Below, piece after piece: positions 34,803-44,455 of a DNA stretch of 64,000 nucleotides. The DNA comes from Hippasteria phrygiana. Its lineage: Eukaryota; Echinodermata; Asteroidea; Valvatida; Goniasteridae. The stretch lies in the NCBI GenBank assembly GCA_037893225.1, contig JAZGUH010000552.1, positions 1-64,000 of the forward strand, read 5' to 3'. Numbering within the stretch: position 1 is the stretch's first letter; every line of letters starts with the position of its first letter. The position numbers and the translations under genes were made by a program. Below the pieces are notes generated by a model that searched no databases, was not told the origin of the DNA, and saw only the letters and a list, made by a program, of their open reading frames with translations.

Positions 34803-35611
34803 TAATTGGCGACATCATTGGCGACATCATTGGCGCTACTACTGGCTCCAAGGAAGATGTTGAAGAGTTTGTCTCCTTCGCGGATAGTTTTCAACACCAC
34901 TGTCCATTACAAACCAACTGACTCACACAGCTACCTCCACTACAAGTCTTCCCACCCTCGTCGGTGTAAGGACTCAATTCCTTACAGCCAATTTCTCCAC
35001 CTCAGACGGATTTGTAGCAACGACGCTGATTTTTCACAACGCAGCCTGGAGATGAAGAATTTCTTAATATGTCGTGGCTACCCAGCATCCGTCACTGATG
35101 CCACTCTCTGCAAAGTGTCCTCAGTCACCCCCGACTCGGCCTTGGCTCAGACACCACCAAAGGACACGGAACGTAACCCCCTGGTTCTTACATACCACCC
35201 CCTGAACCTGCCTGTGCTTGACATAATCCGCAAACACTACCAGACTCTCCAGGATGACCTGTCGACTAATAAGATGTTTAAGCCGAGCAGCCTCTAGTGC
35301 TCCTTCAGACGTAACCACTCCATTTCAAACTACATTGTTCGGTCAAATCTTCCCAGCACCACCACCAACAATGCACCTATTAGTCCCCTGCAAACACCCC
35401 CGATGTAAAACTTGCCGGCACGTCGATGGGTCCACCTCAGTCACAGGTCCCCGTGGAACATTTCTCATCCGTGAACATTTCTCCTGCACCACCACTAATA
35501 TAGTCTATTGCATTACATGCAAGCGTTGTGGCAAGCTATACATCGGAGAGAACAAGCGCCGTCTGGCCGACCGCTTTACCAAACACCTCCGCAGCGTCCG
35601 GCTGAATCAAC
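34803..35611 (+). pseudogene. Penelope-like element: RT end, zinc knuckle, GIY-YIG
   Basis: It starts at the RT catalytic region (DIIGATTGSKEDVEEFVSFA) and then shows a small deletion with frame change. It continues TTVHYKPTDSHSYLHYKSSH, IPYSQFLHLRRICSNDADFS and VLTYHPLNLPVLDIIRKHYQ. A second frame from 35254 holds the Cys cluster CKHPRCKTCRHV and the nuclease core NIVYCITCKRCGKLYIGENK with RRLADRFTKHLRSVRLNQ. At 35612 it is cut by the next PLE. The YIG core is present, but the C-terminal Glu region is lost. Confidence 0.85.
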
Positions 35612-35808
35612 CTAACCTAGGTACACTAAATAAGAGAAGCGAAATCATCTCTAAGTGTAGACACCGAGACAGGTGCGTACTAAGTTCAGTGACATAGTGT
35701 GCGCACTAAGTTCAATGGCGTACCGGGTAATGCGCTTGGTTCATTATGTAACGCGCAACGCGCGATTAATGTGATATGTACGAAAATGCTACACGAAATT
35801 CTAAGTCA

Positions 35809-35852
35809 TTCTGCTGATGAGTGCCACACGGTACGAAACAGTCTGTCCAGAA
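35809..35852 (+). ncRNA. hammerhead ribozyme, 5' pLTR copy
   Basis: The order is stem I strand TTCTG, core CTGATGA (35814-35820), stem II GTGCC-ACAC-GGTAC, core GAAA (35835-35838), stem III ACA-GTC-TGT, cleavage base C (35847), stem I strand CAGAA. All core bases of a self-cleaving type I hammerhead are present. Stem II has one G-U pair. Hammerheads are known in PLE pLTRs. Confidence 0.85.
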
Positions 35853-35956
35853 ATAAATATGCCAAAGTTGATTTAACTCGTGATAAATGCCAATTTCATT
35901 GGATATAATAGCTCCTATCTTCTATAGTTGAGCACTCTTCCGACATCACACTTCAT

Positions 35957-38082
35957 AATGGAAAGAGTGGATTTTGGATATTCGACTAAGAATATTCCAG
36001 TAGCATCAAGAACAACATACCTCAAGCGCCTGATCGAGAAAACGGAAATGTTCATGAAAAGGATCAGATGAAAAGCATTCTTCTTTTTGCATCCGGAGCT
36101 GACCCAAAACAAGGAGGAGAAAGAGGAAACATACGGATTTAATTCCCGAAAACACCACTAGTCATACCAGAGCTAAAAGAATTTGAAGACCATATGGTGA
36201 GTCTTATTCAAAACGTCTAATTTGAGAAGAATACCAGCCAGTTCCAACGCAAGTTGATCGAAGATATAGATGCAGTTAAGAACGATGATAAACTAAACCG
36301 TCAAGGCTGATAAGACTGTAAATTATTACAAGATGGAAAAGGATGACTATGTAAAACTTGTCCAGACAAATGTAACCCGAACATACAAGAAAGCCAAAGA
36401 GAAAGAAGTAGTAGAAATCAATCGAGAAGCGAAAAAAATTGCTGAAAGTCTTGGACTGAGCGACCGCATCGACAAATTGGCCGAGAAGGAAGTCTTCATT
36501 ACTTTGAAAGACCAGAAAGAAAATTTCGCTAATAAACCATCGTGTCGGCTAATCAGCCCAACAAAATCTGAGATAGGACGTGTGAGTAAAGCGATCCTTG
36601 ACAGAATTGTCAGCAAAGTCATAAACGCAACGAGATTCAACCTATGAAAAAGCACTGACGCCGTACTGGACTGGTATAAAAAGATCCCAAACAAGCAAGG
36701 ATCGAGTTTCATAAATTTCGACATTGTGGGGTTCTACCCGTCAATAACAGAAAGCCTACTCCTGAAGGCCCTGGAATTCGCGAAAAACTACGAGAACATC
36801 AGTGACAAAGAGAAAGACATCATCATCCACACAAAGCAGACAGTGGTGTTCAACGACCAAGTTCCGTGGAGAAAACGAAATGCAGACAGTAAATTCAAAA
36901 TCACGATGGGCAGCTTAAACAAAGCCGAGTCTTGTAAGCTGGTCGTGACATACATGCTGTCGATCCTGGAACCGAAATACAGAAACAGAATAGGGCTCTA
37001 CAGGGACGATGGTCTAGGAGTGTTCAACGAGACCCCACAGAAAATAGAAAAAATCAAGATCGAAATATGCCAGGTATTCCGAGAAAATGACTTGAAGATA
37101 ACGGTAGAAGCCAACAAGACAACCATAAACTTCTTGGACGTCACACTAGACCTGCGAACAGGAGGATACAAGCCGTACATGAAGCCAGGAAACACGCCCG
37201 TCTATGTACATGCCAAGTCAAACCATCCACCCGCCGTAACCAAGCAGATACCAGAGGGAATCAACAAACGCCTGTCGAATATCTCTTCATCCAAGGATGC
37301 ATTCGAGGAAGCTGCCCCAACATACCAAGAGGCTCTACAGAAAAGCGGGTACAAATACCAGTTATCATACAAACCAAGTGAAAAGAAAAGAAAAGAAAAA
37401 GAAAAGAAAAAAAAAGAAGATCAGAAAACGAGAAGTGACGTGGTACAACCCTCCATACAACCAAAATGTACGAACCAACATTGGAAAGAAATTCCTCCAA
37501 ATCATTGATAAATGCTTCCCCAAGGAACATAAACTCCACAAGATACTGAACCGGAATACGGTTAAATTGTCGTACAGCTGTATGCCAAACGTCAAAGCAA
37601 CAATCCAGTCGATCAATAAGCGGAAAATAGAACAAGAGGAGGACACCAAAGCTAAGATGTGCAACTGCCCCCGCAATAAAGAATGCCCATTAAATGGAGA
37701 GTGCCTAAGCAAGAAAATTATCTACCGGGCCACCGTCATGAGTGAAGGCAAAAAGAGTCGTACGTCGGGCTAACCTCCACAACATTTAAGGCGAGACTTG
37801 CGAACCACAAACAGTCGTTCAGGTGCGAGAACAAGAGAGCACAAACCGAACTGAGTAAATACGTATGGACCCTGAAGGACGAAGAAAAGGACTTTAAAAT
37901 CAAATGGGACATTATCCAAAGAGCGCTACCATACTCTAATGTAAATAAGAGATGCAATTTGTGTATAGCGGAGAAATACATAATCATATGTAAACCTAAC
38001 CTAGGTACACTAAATAAGAGAAGCGAAATCATCTCTAAGTGTAGACACTGGGACAGGTGCGTACTAAGTTCAGTGACATAGC
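35957..38082 (+). pseudogene. PLE reverse transcriptase with C-terminal GIY-YIG, YRDD active site
   Basis: An ORF of about 700 codons, broken by in-frame stops (around 36069, 36642 and others) and frameshifts (an A-rich tract near 37400, and 37755). In order: N-terminal ERVDFGYSTKNIPVASRTTY; KMEKDDYVKL; EVFITLKDQKENFANKPSCR and LISPTKSEIGRVSKAILD; palm motif NFDIVGFYPSITESLLL; KITMGSLNKAESCKL; catalytic IGLYRDDGLGVF; NFLDVTLDLRTGGYKPYMKP; thumb; Cys cluster CNCPRNKECPLNGECLSKK; nuclease core IIYRATV and YVGLTSTTFKARLANHKQSF; tail RCNLCIAEKYI. The catalytic box is YRDD where other PLEs have YIDD or YVDD. Related proteins seem common in cnidarians and other invertebrates; I do not assign a named clade. 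Confidence 0.8.
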
Positions 38083-38192
38083 GTGCGCACTAAGTGCAAT
38101 GACGTACCAAGTGACATGCTTCGTTCATTGTGAAACGCGCAACGCGCGCATAATTTGATACGTACGAAAATGCTACATGGTATTCTAAGTCA

Positions 38193-38236
38193 TTCTGCTG
38201 ATGAGTGCCACACGGCACGAAACAGTCTGTCCAGAA
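38193..38236 (+). ncRNA. hammerhead ribozyme, 3' pLTR copy
   Basis: Same layout as the copy at 35809: TTCTG, CTGATGA (38198-38204), GTGCC-ACAC-GGCAC with five Watson-Crick pairs, GAAA (38219-38222), ACA-GTC-TGT, C (38231), CAGAA. The one stem II difference between the copies keeps pairing (G-U against G-C). Confidence 0.88.
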
Positions 38237-38461
38237 ATAAATATGCCAAAGTTGATTTAACTCATATCCTGAATTTATTTCATATAACGCCCCTTCCCGC
38301 ATTGGGTCGACCGGTCTATGGCGTTTGTGCATTGGCTTAAATGTGACCTAACCCAAATTTTCCCCATTAGTTATGCGTTATGGTGACCGTAAACGGTCGC
38401 CCTGAAACACCCGGTCGCCCTATAGTTAAAGAAAAATGGTCTCCCAATGTTCGAAAACGTC

Positions 38462-38463
<2 letters not shown>

Positions 38464-38498
<35 letters not shown>

Positions 38499-38512
38499 AT
38501 ATATATGGTAAA
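38464..38512. repeat. AT microsatellite at a PLE 3' end
   Basis: A run of AT dinucleotides follows the 3' UTR of the minus-strand PLE fragment at 38514. PLE copies often end in short simple repeats. Confidence 0.8.
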
Positions 38513-38513
38513 G

Positions 38514-38820
38514 GTGAAACAGTGCTCAACGGATAGTTTTACCCGAGCTTTCGGTGCACTGCACCTTCTTCAGGGGAATTATGGCTTGTTGTGATGAACC
38601 GCTGGTAGAACAAATGCGGTAAACTCCACGTTCATCCCGTCAGGGTGGAGCGTGCCCAGTTGGAACATTAAATGCTGTTCTAGAGATCGGCGCTGCGTAT
38701 CCGAAGATGCCATGGAAACAACGCAGACGCTCACGTCCTTTGTAAAGTGTGATGGCGCGCTGAAGTGTTGGGCGACAGCCTGACCAGGTTGTTCCAGCCG
38801 AACGAATATATAAATTATGA
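38514..38820 (-). pseudogene. Penelope-like element 3' end, second family
   Basis: The minus strand reads FVRLEQPGQAVAQHFSAPSH, VCVVSMASSDTQRRSLEQHL and TLHPDGMNVEFTAF, then a stop near 38579: the C-terminal half of a GIY-YIG nuclease. The 3' UTR contains the shared hairpin motif. It is a different family from its neighbour, which reads GHPVGRHFSKQPH at the same place, and the two lie head to tail. Confidence 0.8.
38545..38574 (-). other. PLE 3' hairpin motif
   Basis: On the minus strand: CTGAAGA, A, hairpin GGTGC-AGT-GCACC, then GAAAGCTC. Same layout as at 4239, 38859 and 55518. Confidence 0.55.
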
Positions 38821-38858
38821 TAAAAGTTAAAGCAGTGCTCACCAAGAATATTGGAGCT

Positions 38859-38888
38859 GAATTTTCGGCCTGACTAGGCCTTCATCGG
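38859..38888 (-). other. PLE 3' hairpin motif
   Basis: On the minus strand: CCGATGA, A, hairpin GGCCT-AGTC-AGGCC, then GAAAATTC. It follows the stop of the GIY-YIG ORF. Confidence 0.55.
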
Positions 38889-39423
38889 AGCTTGGAGTTG
38901 GACTGGTGATCTGAATGCAGAAAATTCTACATTCATACCACCTGGTGTGAGCGTTCCGAACTTGTAGATGATTCGCTGTTCCATCTCCAAGCGCTGAGCG
39001 TTCGATGTTGTCATGGTCAGGACGCACACGCGCATGTTGTCACACGTGTGCGGTTGCTTGGAGAAGTGGCGCCCCACAGGGTGTCCGGGGAGATTGAGTC
39101 GGACACTTCGAAGGTGCTCAGTATACCGGTCTGCCAAACGACGCTTTGTTTCGCCGATGTAGTGGACACCGCATAGTTATCAGGAGATACAATACACAAG
39201 GTTGGAAGAGAATGCAAGTGAATTGTCCTCTGGGTGTATAACTGCCTTTGGGACCGTCGATCTTGGGGGGGGGGGGGGGGGGGGGGATTGTGGATGGACC
39301 TGCACGTATTACAGCGAGGGCGATTGCAGGCTGTAGTGCCGGTGTTAATGTCGTTGACAACAGAGACTGGTGGGAGGATGGATCGGATTAAAGTCTGTCC
39401 GATGGACTGGTCACGTCGGAAAG

Positions 39424-40315
39424 TGTTGCGGGCAGTAATTTACATAGCTTAAGATTATACACACCTTGAGCCTGCAGTCCACCTGGAGATTAGGCGTACC
39501 CAGAATAAGTAGTACGTAATTGGCTTAACGGATTATAACACCTTGAGCCTGCAGTCCACCTGGGGATTAGGCTTAATAGACCTTAAGTATTAAGTAGTAT
39601 GTAATTGGCTTAACATATTATTGATGTGTTTAGCGGCCTTAATCACTGCAGAATGTATTGTATTTGTTTGTGTTGAACGAGCATATAAGGCCGGGTTCGG
39701 CTCCCCTCGACACACACTCGCTAAACTACCATCACGGGGTCAGCCGAAGGCTTCGTCCACTTCCCTTCGTTGCGTTTGGGTGTGTCGCTCCGCCGTTATA
39801 CGTTTTGGTTTTCATTTCCATTTCCAAAACGTATCACCAGTCAATTTAAAATGATGCCGAGACAGTGAGGCCGCATCTAGTCGCTGACTGGTGGTCTCCT
39901 TCGATGGCCTGGGTTGTCCCGACCCAGTGCTCTCCGTAGATGGCTTGGGCCAGACTAGCCCAGTGCTCTCCGTAGATGGCTTGGGCCAGACTAGCCCAGT
40001 GCTCTCCGTAGATGGCTTGAGCCAGACTAGCCCAGTGCTCTCCGAAGGAGACCGGACCTCCGCGTCTATAGACGTCCGTGGATTTCTGGCTGCGCCTACA
40101 CGAACCCCGGCTCATCGTTAAATTGGTATTTTGTTGTAGCACTTTATAATTGTATTAGTTCATTTGATTGTAATCACCTGAGTATAATGTCTAATGTAAA
40201 TATTAAATAATTGTTCAAATCTAATTGCTGGTTTGATTTCACTTTTGTCGTTTAATACTTTGTTTCTGCCGTGCCCTGGTTCTGTTTAATATAATGGAAT
40301 TTGGCGCATGTAACA
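39424..40315 (+). repeat. solo LTR inserted in a PLE
   Basis: It starts TGTTGC and ends GTAACA, with five-base flanks GAAAG (39419-39423) and GAACG (40316-40320) as a one-mismatch target duplication. Removing it rejoins the PLE frame (SIPLVAF to RRDQS). TATAAG lies at 39684-39689 on the plus strand. It has a 77-bp tandem duplication (39450-39615, unit starting ACACCTTGAGCCTGCAGTCC) and a 36-bp tandem array. No internal retrotransposon genes, so a solo LTR formed by LTR-LTR recombination is the best reading. Confidence 0.72.
39903..40046 (+). repeat. 36-bp tandem repeat, four units
   Basis: Four 36-base units (39903, 39939, 39975, 40011), each GATGGCTTGGGCCAGACTAG plus CCCAGTGCTCTCCGTA with few changes. 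They lie downstream of the TATA box in the solo LTR, so they may be part of its transcribed region. Confidence 0.85.
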
Positions 40316-41436
40316 GAACGCAACGAGGGGAATGGAGTCTCCATTGAAGATATGGTTGGTCAAAGGATTAACTTGGAGCGTGCGGAAGTATTTCATGATG
40401 ATAGCACAAACTCGCAGGTTAAACAGGTGGTAGGTGAGAATCAAAGGGATGCGCTTGTCGGCATTCTTAGTCGATGGAGTAAGCGCTGTCTTGCGGGTAA
40501 TGGCAGAGATTCGACGCAAGGCATTTGATGTGATGTCTCTGGGGTAGCCTCTGTCCATGAAAAATTTGGCCATTTTTGAAGTTTGTTGCCTGAAATCGTT
40601 GTCATCGCTACAGATTCGTCGAAGTCTGAGAAACTGTGAGTAAGGAATAGAATCCTTACAAAACTGCGGATGTGAGGAGTCGTATTGCTGATAGCTGTGA
40701 GAGTCAGTTGGCTTGTAGAACATGACGGTTACTAACCGTTCACCATCAATCCGAAGTTGAATGTCGAGGAAAGGGAGTGTGGTCTCTGAAACCTCTGAGG
40801 TGAACTGCAAGGCAGAATGATATTTGCCGACAAAATCAATGAAGTTGTTCAGTTCCTCCCTTGTGGATGATGTTGCACCAATTATGTCATCTATGTACCT
40901 CCTGTAGAGCAGATGCAATGGACCAGTGTAGTCTTCGAACAGGTTAGCTTCGACATACCCGATGAAAAGGCAGGCGTAACTTGGCCCCATGCGCGTACCC
41001 ATAGCGACTCCACTTTGCTGAGTGTAGTGTCTGTTGTTGAAGGTAAAGTTGTTGAGCTTCAGAACTAGTTCTGCAAGACGAACGAGAGTCGTAAATGATG
41101 GCGTGGGGCTCGGTCGTCGCTCGAGGAAGTATTGCAAGGCTACCAAACCGTCCGGGTGGGGGATGGAGGTATAGAGAGATTTCACATCCATAGTGAAAAG
41201 AAGCTTGTTAGCAGAGGGCCCAAATCTGAAATCTTCAAACAGCCAGAGAGCATCGGAGGTTTCTTTGACGTATGATGGTAGTGATTGCACGATGTCAAAA
41301 TTGAGTCAAAGTAGCAGGAAACAAGCTCAGTGGGACAACTGCAGGCTGGGACAACTGCAGGCTGAGACAATAGGCCGTCCAGGGTTATTAGGTTTGTGAA
41401 TCTTCGGAAGGAGGTAGAAACGGGCAGTCAAGCGTA

Positions 41437-41537
41437 ACATAATGGATTGAAACTGCACAAACAGAGGCAAGTGGCATCATCCGGCCTGGTGCCACTGGTT
41501 TTTGTTGCGCCATTTGGCGTCATCTGTATGCAAGGGG
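41437..41537. mobile_element. partial piggyBac-type MITE
   Basis: About 100 bases match the MITE at 42513-42720 in reverse orientation (AATGGATTGAAACTGCACAA, ATCATCCGGCCTGGTG). It ends CAAGGGG|TTAA at 41538. The other end is lost at the PLE junction. Confidence 0.65.
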
Positions 41538-41689
41538 TTAACAATGGGTGAGAATGGCACAAAGACACCAAGCATAGGCCCTAATCCTTGCCCCAAATCA
41601 CGTGATAGTAACAGTCTCTTTGGTCTGAAGAATTCAAAGTAAAAATGTGCAAAGCATTTTTAGGAAGTCAGTGTACAGACGAAATTCAA

Positions 41690-41865
41690 ATTTAACTCGC
41701 AAATTTACTTTTTACAGCTGCACAGGCTGGGGTAGACCAGGGTTAAGAATGAGCCTTGATCTGGTAGGTACCCGTACGTGAGGAGTTGTAAGTTGCCATA
41801 CACAAGTTAATCCTTTGGGAAATCTCACTGCCAAGCTGCTGCTCAATCAGGACCAAGATTGAGTA
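41690..41865 (-). repeat. dispersed repeat (partner at 49360)
   Basis: The reverse strand shares TTTCCCAA.GGATTAAC, CTACCAGATCAAG.CTCATT and CCAGCCTGTGC with 49360-49500. The two copies are inverted and enclose the ANKAR-like exon at 44456. Class unknown. Confidence 0.55.
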
Positions 41866-41968
41866 CCAATGACCAAGGCACATCAGCAAGAAAAGATCAA
41901 AATCCATCCCAGTCCGCCTTTCCAAACTGCAAAACAGTACAGTGAAAAGGATAGAAAGTAGATGAGGG
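41866..41968 (-). other. possible short exon, unproven
   Basis: A good acceptor (CACTGTACTGTTTTGCAG) precedes an open frame reading LERRTGMDFDLFLLMCLGHW and YSILVLIEQQLG. Its phase does not follow from the exon at 44456 and no clear donor is seen before the dispersed repeat. It could be an extra ANKAR exon if another unseen exon lies between, or chance. Confidence 0.25.
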
Positions 41969-42512
41969 TGATGAATATGTAACAGATAAAGAAACAGTTG
42001 AATGATCCGAGTTACCAATAGGAAAAAGAACCTTTGCAACACAGTGATTTGGATTTGTACATGTACTGTACACATGAACAGATCAAGCAGGTACCTACCA
42101 TCGGATGGGCAATCAGGGACACGAGTTGGGGAAGATACATGTAGTAACACATGTGGTTTGTGTGCACCAGCAATTGTTTACAGTTATGGCAATACAGTGT
42201 TGTTTAACTTCCAACTAGTCCCACAAAATTTCAGATATCTACATACATGTACATGTATGTACATGAAGAAACTGCACTGACATTATAAAGATAAACATGA
42301 AAATGAAATACCAACAAAAAGTGAACCTACAATGTAATGGTTTAGAAGATGGTGCTGACCTTCTACACTTGAACACACACATTTCATTTTGTAATACAAA
42401 AGCATCAAAGTATTCCCTTTACATTTTATTAACTTGACATTTTAACATTATCATGAGCTACATGTATCATACCCTGTATCTGGATATCCAGGTACCCGAA
42501 AGCCGGCGTTAA

Positions 42513-42720
42513 CCCTTTGCGTACGGATAACGTCTGTGGACGCCAACAAAGAGCCACCAGGCCGGATGACGCCATTGGCCGCCGTTTGTGCAGTTTCAAT
42601 CCATTGTTAGATTATTGTTTATGATACGCTTGACTGCACAAACACATTGTAGCGGTTCACTTGGCTGCCAGAACCGCCGTGACACCCCGACGTCTTCCGT
42701 AAAATACCGTGCCCAAGGGG
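42513..42720. mobile_element. piggyBac-type MITE with perfect TTAA sites
   Basis: TTAA (42509-42512), then CCCTTTGCGTACGGA; at the right end CCGTGCCCAAGGGG, then TTAA (42721-42724). The ends match as CCC(T/C)TT. 208 bases, non-coding. A partial copy is at 41437. Confidence 0.75.
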
Positions 42721-42729
42721 TTAATATCT

Positions 42730-44450
42730 GGTTCCAAATTTTCCGGTTCGGGTACCCCAAACTTATGGTGAAAAATTCAATGTAAGATTTCAGACCAAAA
42801 ATAACTAAATAAATAAAGACAATTTGATCCATTTCCAACTCTTTTCCGACCCAAAAGACCCGCACTGTCTGGCGGTGTTTTAAAAGCAATGCGGTCAATG
42901 GTATCAATATTGTGGCCACCCAACGCTGTTTGTATTTTCTATAGCTACATTGTTGCATAGTATAGTCTGTCAACGGAATGTGAACTGCGGTTTATGCTGC
43001 GACCGAACTCCGCAGTATGATCAAAGAGCGGGTGGGAGTTATTGATCTGAGAGAGTGAATGTTACTCAGACACTCTGGCAGCGGGAGTGGGAAGCACTCT
43101 CAGTATTAGGCCCACAGGTATACATTAAAACGAAAACAATAAAAGGCTTTGTTAGAAGTAATTTGTCATATGGTGTGTAATTATTTTGGTGTCTGACTCC
43201 ATGTGCCCTGTCAACTCGTACCCAGGTCAACTCGTACTCCCCTCTCTGTGGATGATTTAATATTTAATAATTGTTCATATACTGTCTTTTTTAATATCTA
43301 AACCTTCTATAAAACGATATATTTTTTCTAGAGACTGGACGACTGGTAATGACCCTCAGTTTTTGTTTTTTCTGTGCTGGATATTTTTGATAGCGCCGTC
43401 CCTTCATAGAAGAACCGCCCCAGTAAATCACTTTGGACAAGGATTTACACTTTACTAAGAAGATAGTGGCAGGTTCTGTGCAGTCGCCCAATCACAGGCT
43501 ATAACGAACGTTGTGACATCTGGCCCGCCCCGAACAACTAATAAGTCCACATGAAGATGGGCCAAGAATTAAGCCGTAGAAAACCATGGAGGAATATAAT
43601 GTGCATGTCTTATTCCTCCATGAGTAGACCAATCAGGCAGCGAGTCCACCCCGCACATGTGCCGTCCAATCAGCACATGGCATTTGCTCCCTGTGTTGTG
43701 TATGCAGTGCACTTGCGGCTCTGTCTGGGCTCCTTCGAAATATGCTGTTGCGACATCGTATAAACACTGCAAGGATTAATACCTCCGTGGATTAATAACA
43801 AGCCTGGAACGATTGCAACATCGTATTTTTTGAAACATCTACTTTTACACTGTATTTGATTTCAATTTTCTCGGGAGTCAATTGACGTGGAATCAAGGCT
43901 GTACGCACGAGTAAAAAATGTAAATCTTACTTTCTTTAGCGGCCGCACACTACATTTACCTATTTTTAACGAGCCCATTTTTTTATAGGACATTACTACA
44001 TGTAGCCAGCATACACAGTGTTTTTTTTTCTTTTTCTGAACGATCCACTTTCGGGTACCTAGAACCGAAACAGTGCGGCGTTTGGGTACCCGGATCCAAA
44101 ATTTTCCATAAATGCACAGGCATAATCATTCTGTTGAAATACTACAAGTGGTATTATAAACTTCAACTGGCAGTATTTTAATGAAGCAAGTCTGACTCAG
44201 GGTCACAACTTTTAGTGGCTCAACTTGAGTTCAGTAATTACCAGCAAATGACTTGACTCGAAATGAGCACTGCAAGAAAATTAAATGAATGGACTCAACT
44301 CTAGTCTCTAAGCAAAGACTCAACTCGAGTCAATGGCCGATCAACACTCGAGTCCCTAAAAAATGGGACTAATTAATAATGGAAATGTACTGTATCCGGG
44401 AATACTATATGAATGCCTACAGAAAATAAAATAACAGGAACATTTTCAAA
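42730..44450. other. intronic stretch, no gene seen
   Basis: Part of the ANKAR intron. It holds a hairpin-forming ATGGAGGAATA/TATTCCTCCAT pair at 43588-43622 and CAACTCGTACCCAGGTC words at 43210-43240 that recall the insert at 30144. No gene recognised. Confidence 0.4.
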
Positions 44451-44455
44451 GGCAC

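Larger units (their letters stand above)
35612..38270 (+). mobile_element. near full-length Penelope-like element with pseudo-LTRs
   Basis: Direct repeats of about 275 bases (35612-35885 and 37992-38266, starting CCTAACCTAGGTACACTAAA) bracket a single long ORF. Each repeat begins inside the last codons of the ORF (LGTLNKRSEIISKCRH) and carries one hammerhead ribozyme. Terminal repeats that include the ORF end, formed by partial tandem copies, are the pLTR structure of Penelope-like elements. The copies differ at roughly one base in ten, so the insertion is old. It is inserted in, or joined to, the PLE fragment that ends at 35611. Confidence 0.8.
38821..41437 (-). pseudogene. Penelope-like element (RT to GIY-YIG), split by a solo LTR
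   Basis: RT begins near 41437 with RFYLLPKIHKPNNPGRPIVS. From 41290 it reads FTMDVKSLYTSIPHPDGL, GVAMGTRMGPSYACLFIGYV, catalytic LYRRYIDDIIGATS and MFYKPTDSHSYQQYDSSHPQ, ending IFNGDSIPLVAF near 40321. The solo LTR 39424-40315 follows. Past it the frame resumes FRRDQSIGQTLIRSS, then the Cys cluster CNRPRCNTC, a decayed YIG core, and RRLADRYTEHLRSVRLNLPG with GHPVGRHFSKQPHTCDNMRV, ending VEFSAF near 38915. The YIDD site is intact; frameshifts lie in 39130-39360. The 5' end is missing. Confidence 0.87.

Noticed and set aside
35699..35908. 69-codon frame across the 5' pLTR
   Set aside because: It spans the hammerhead and non-coding pLTR sequence; the matching 3' repeat does not keep the frame.
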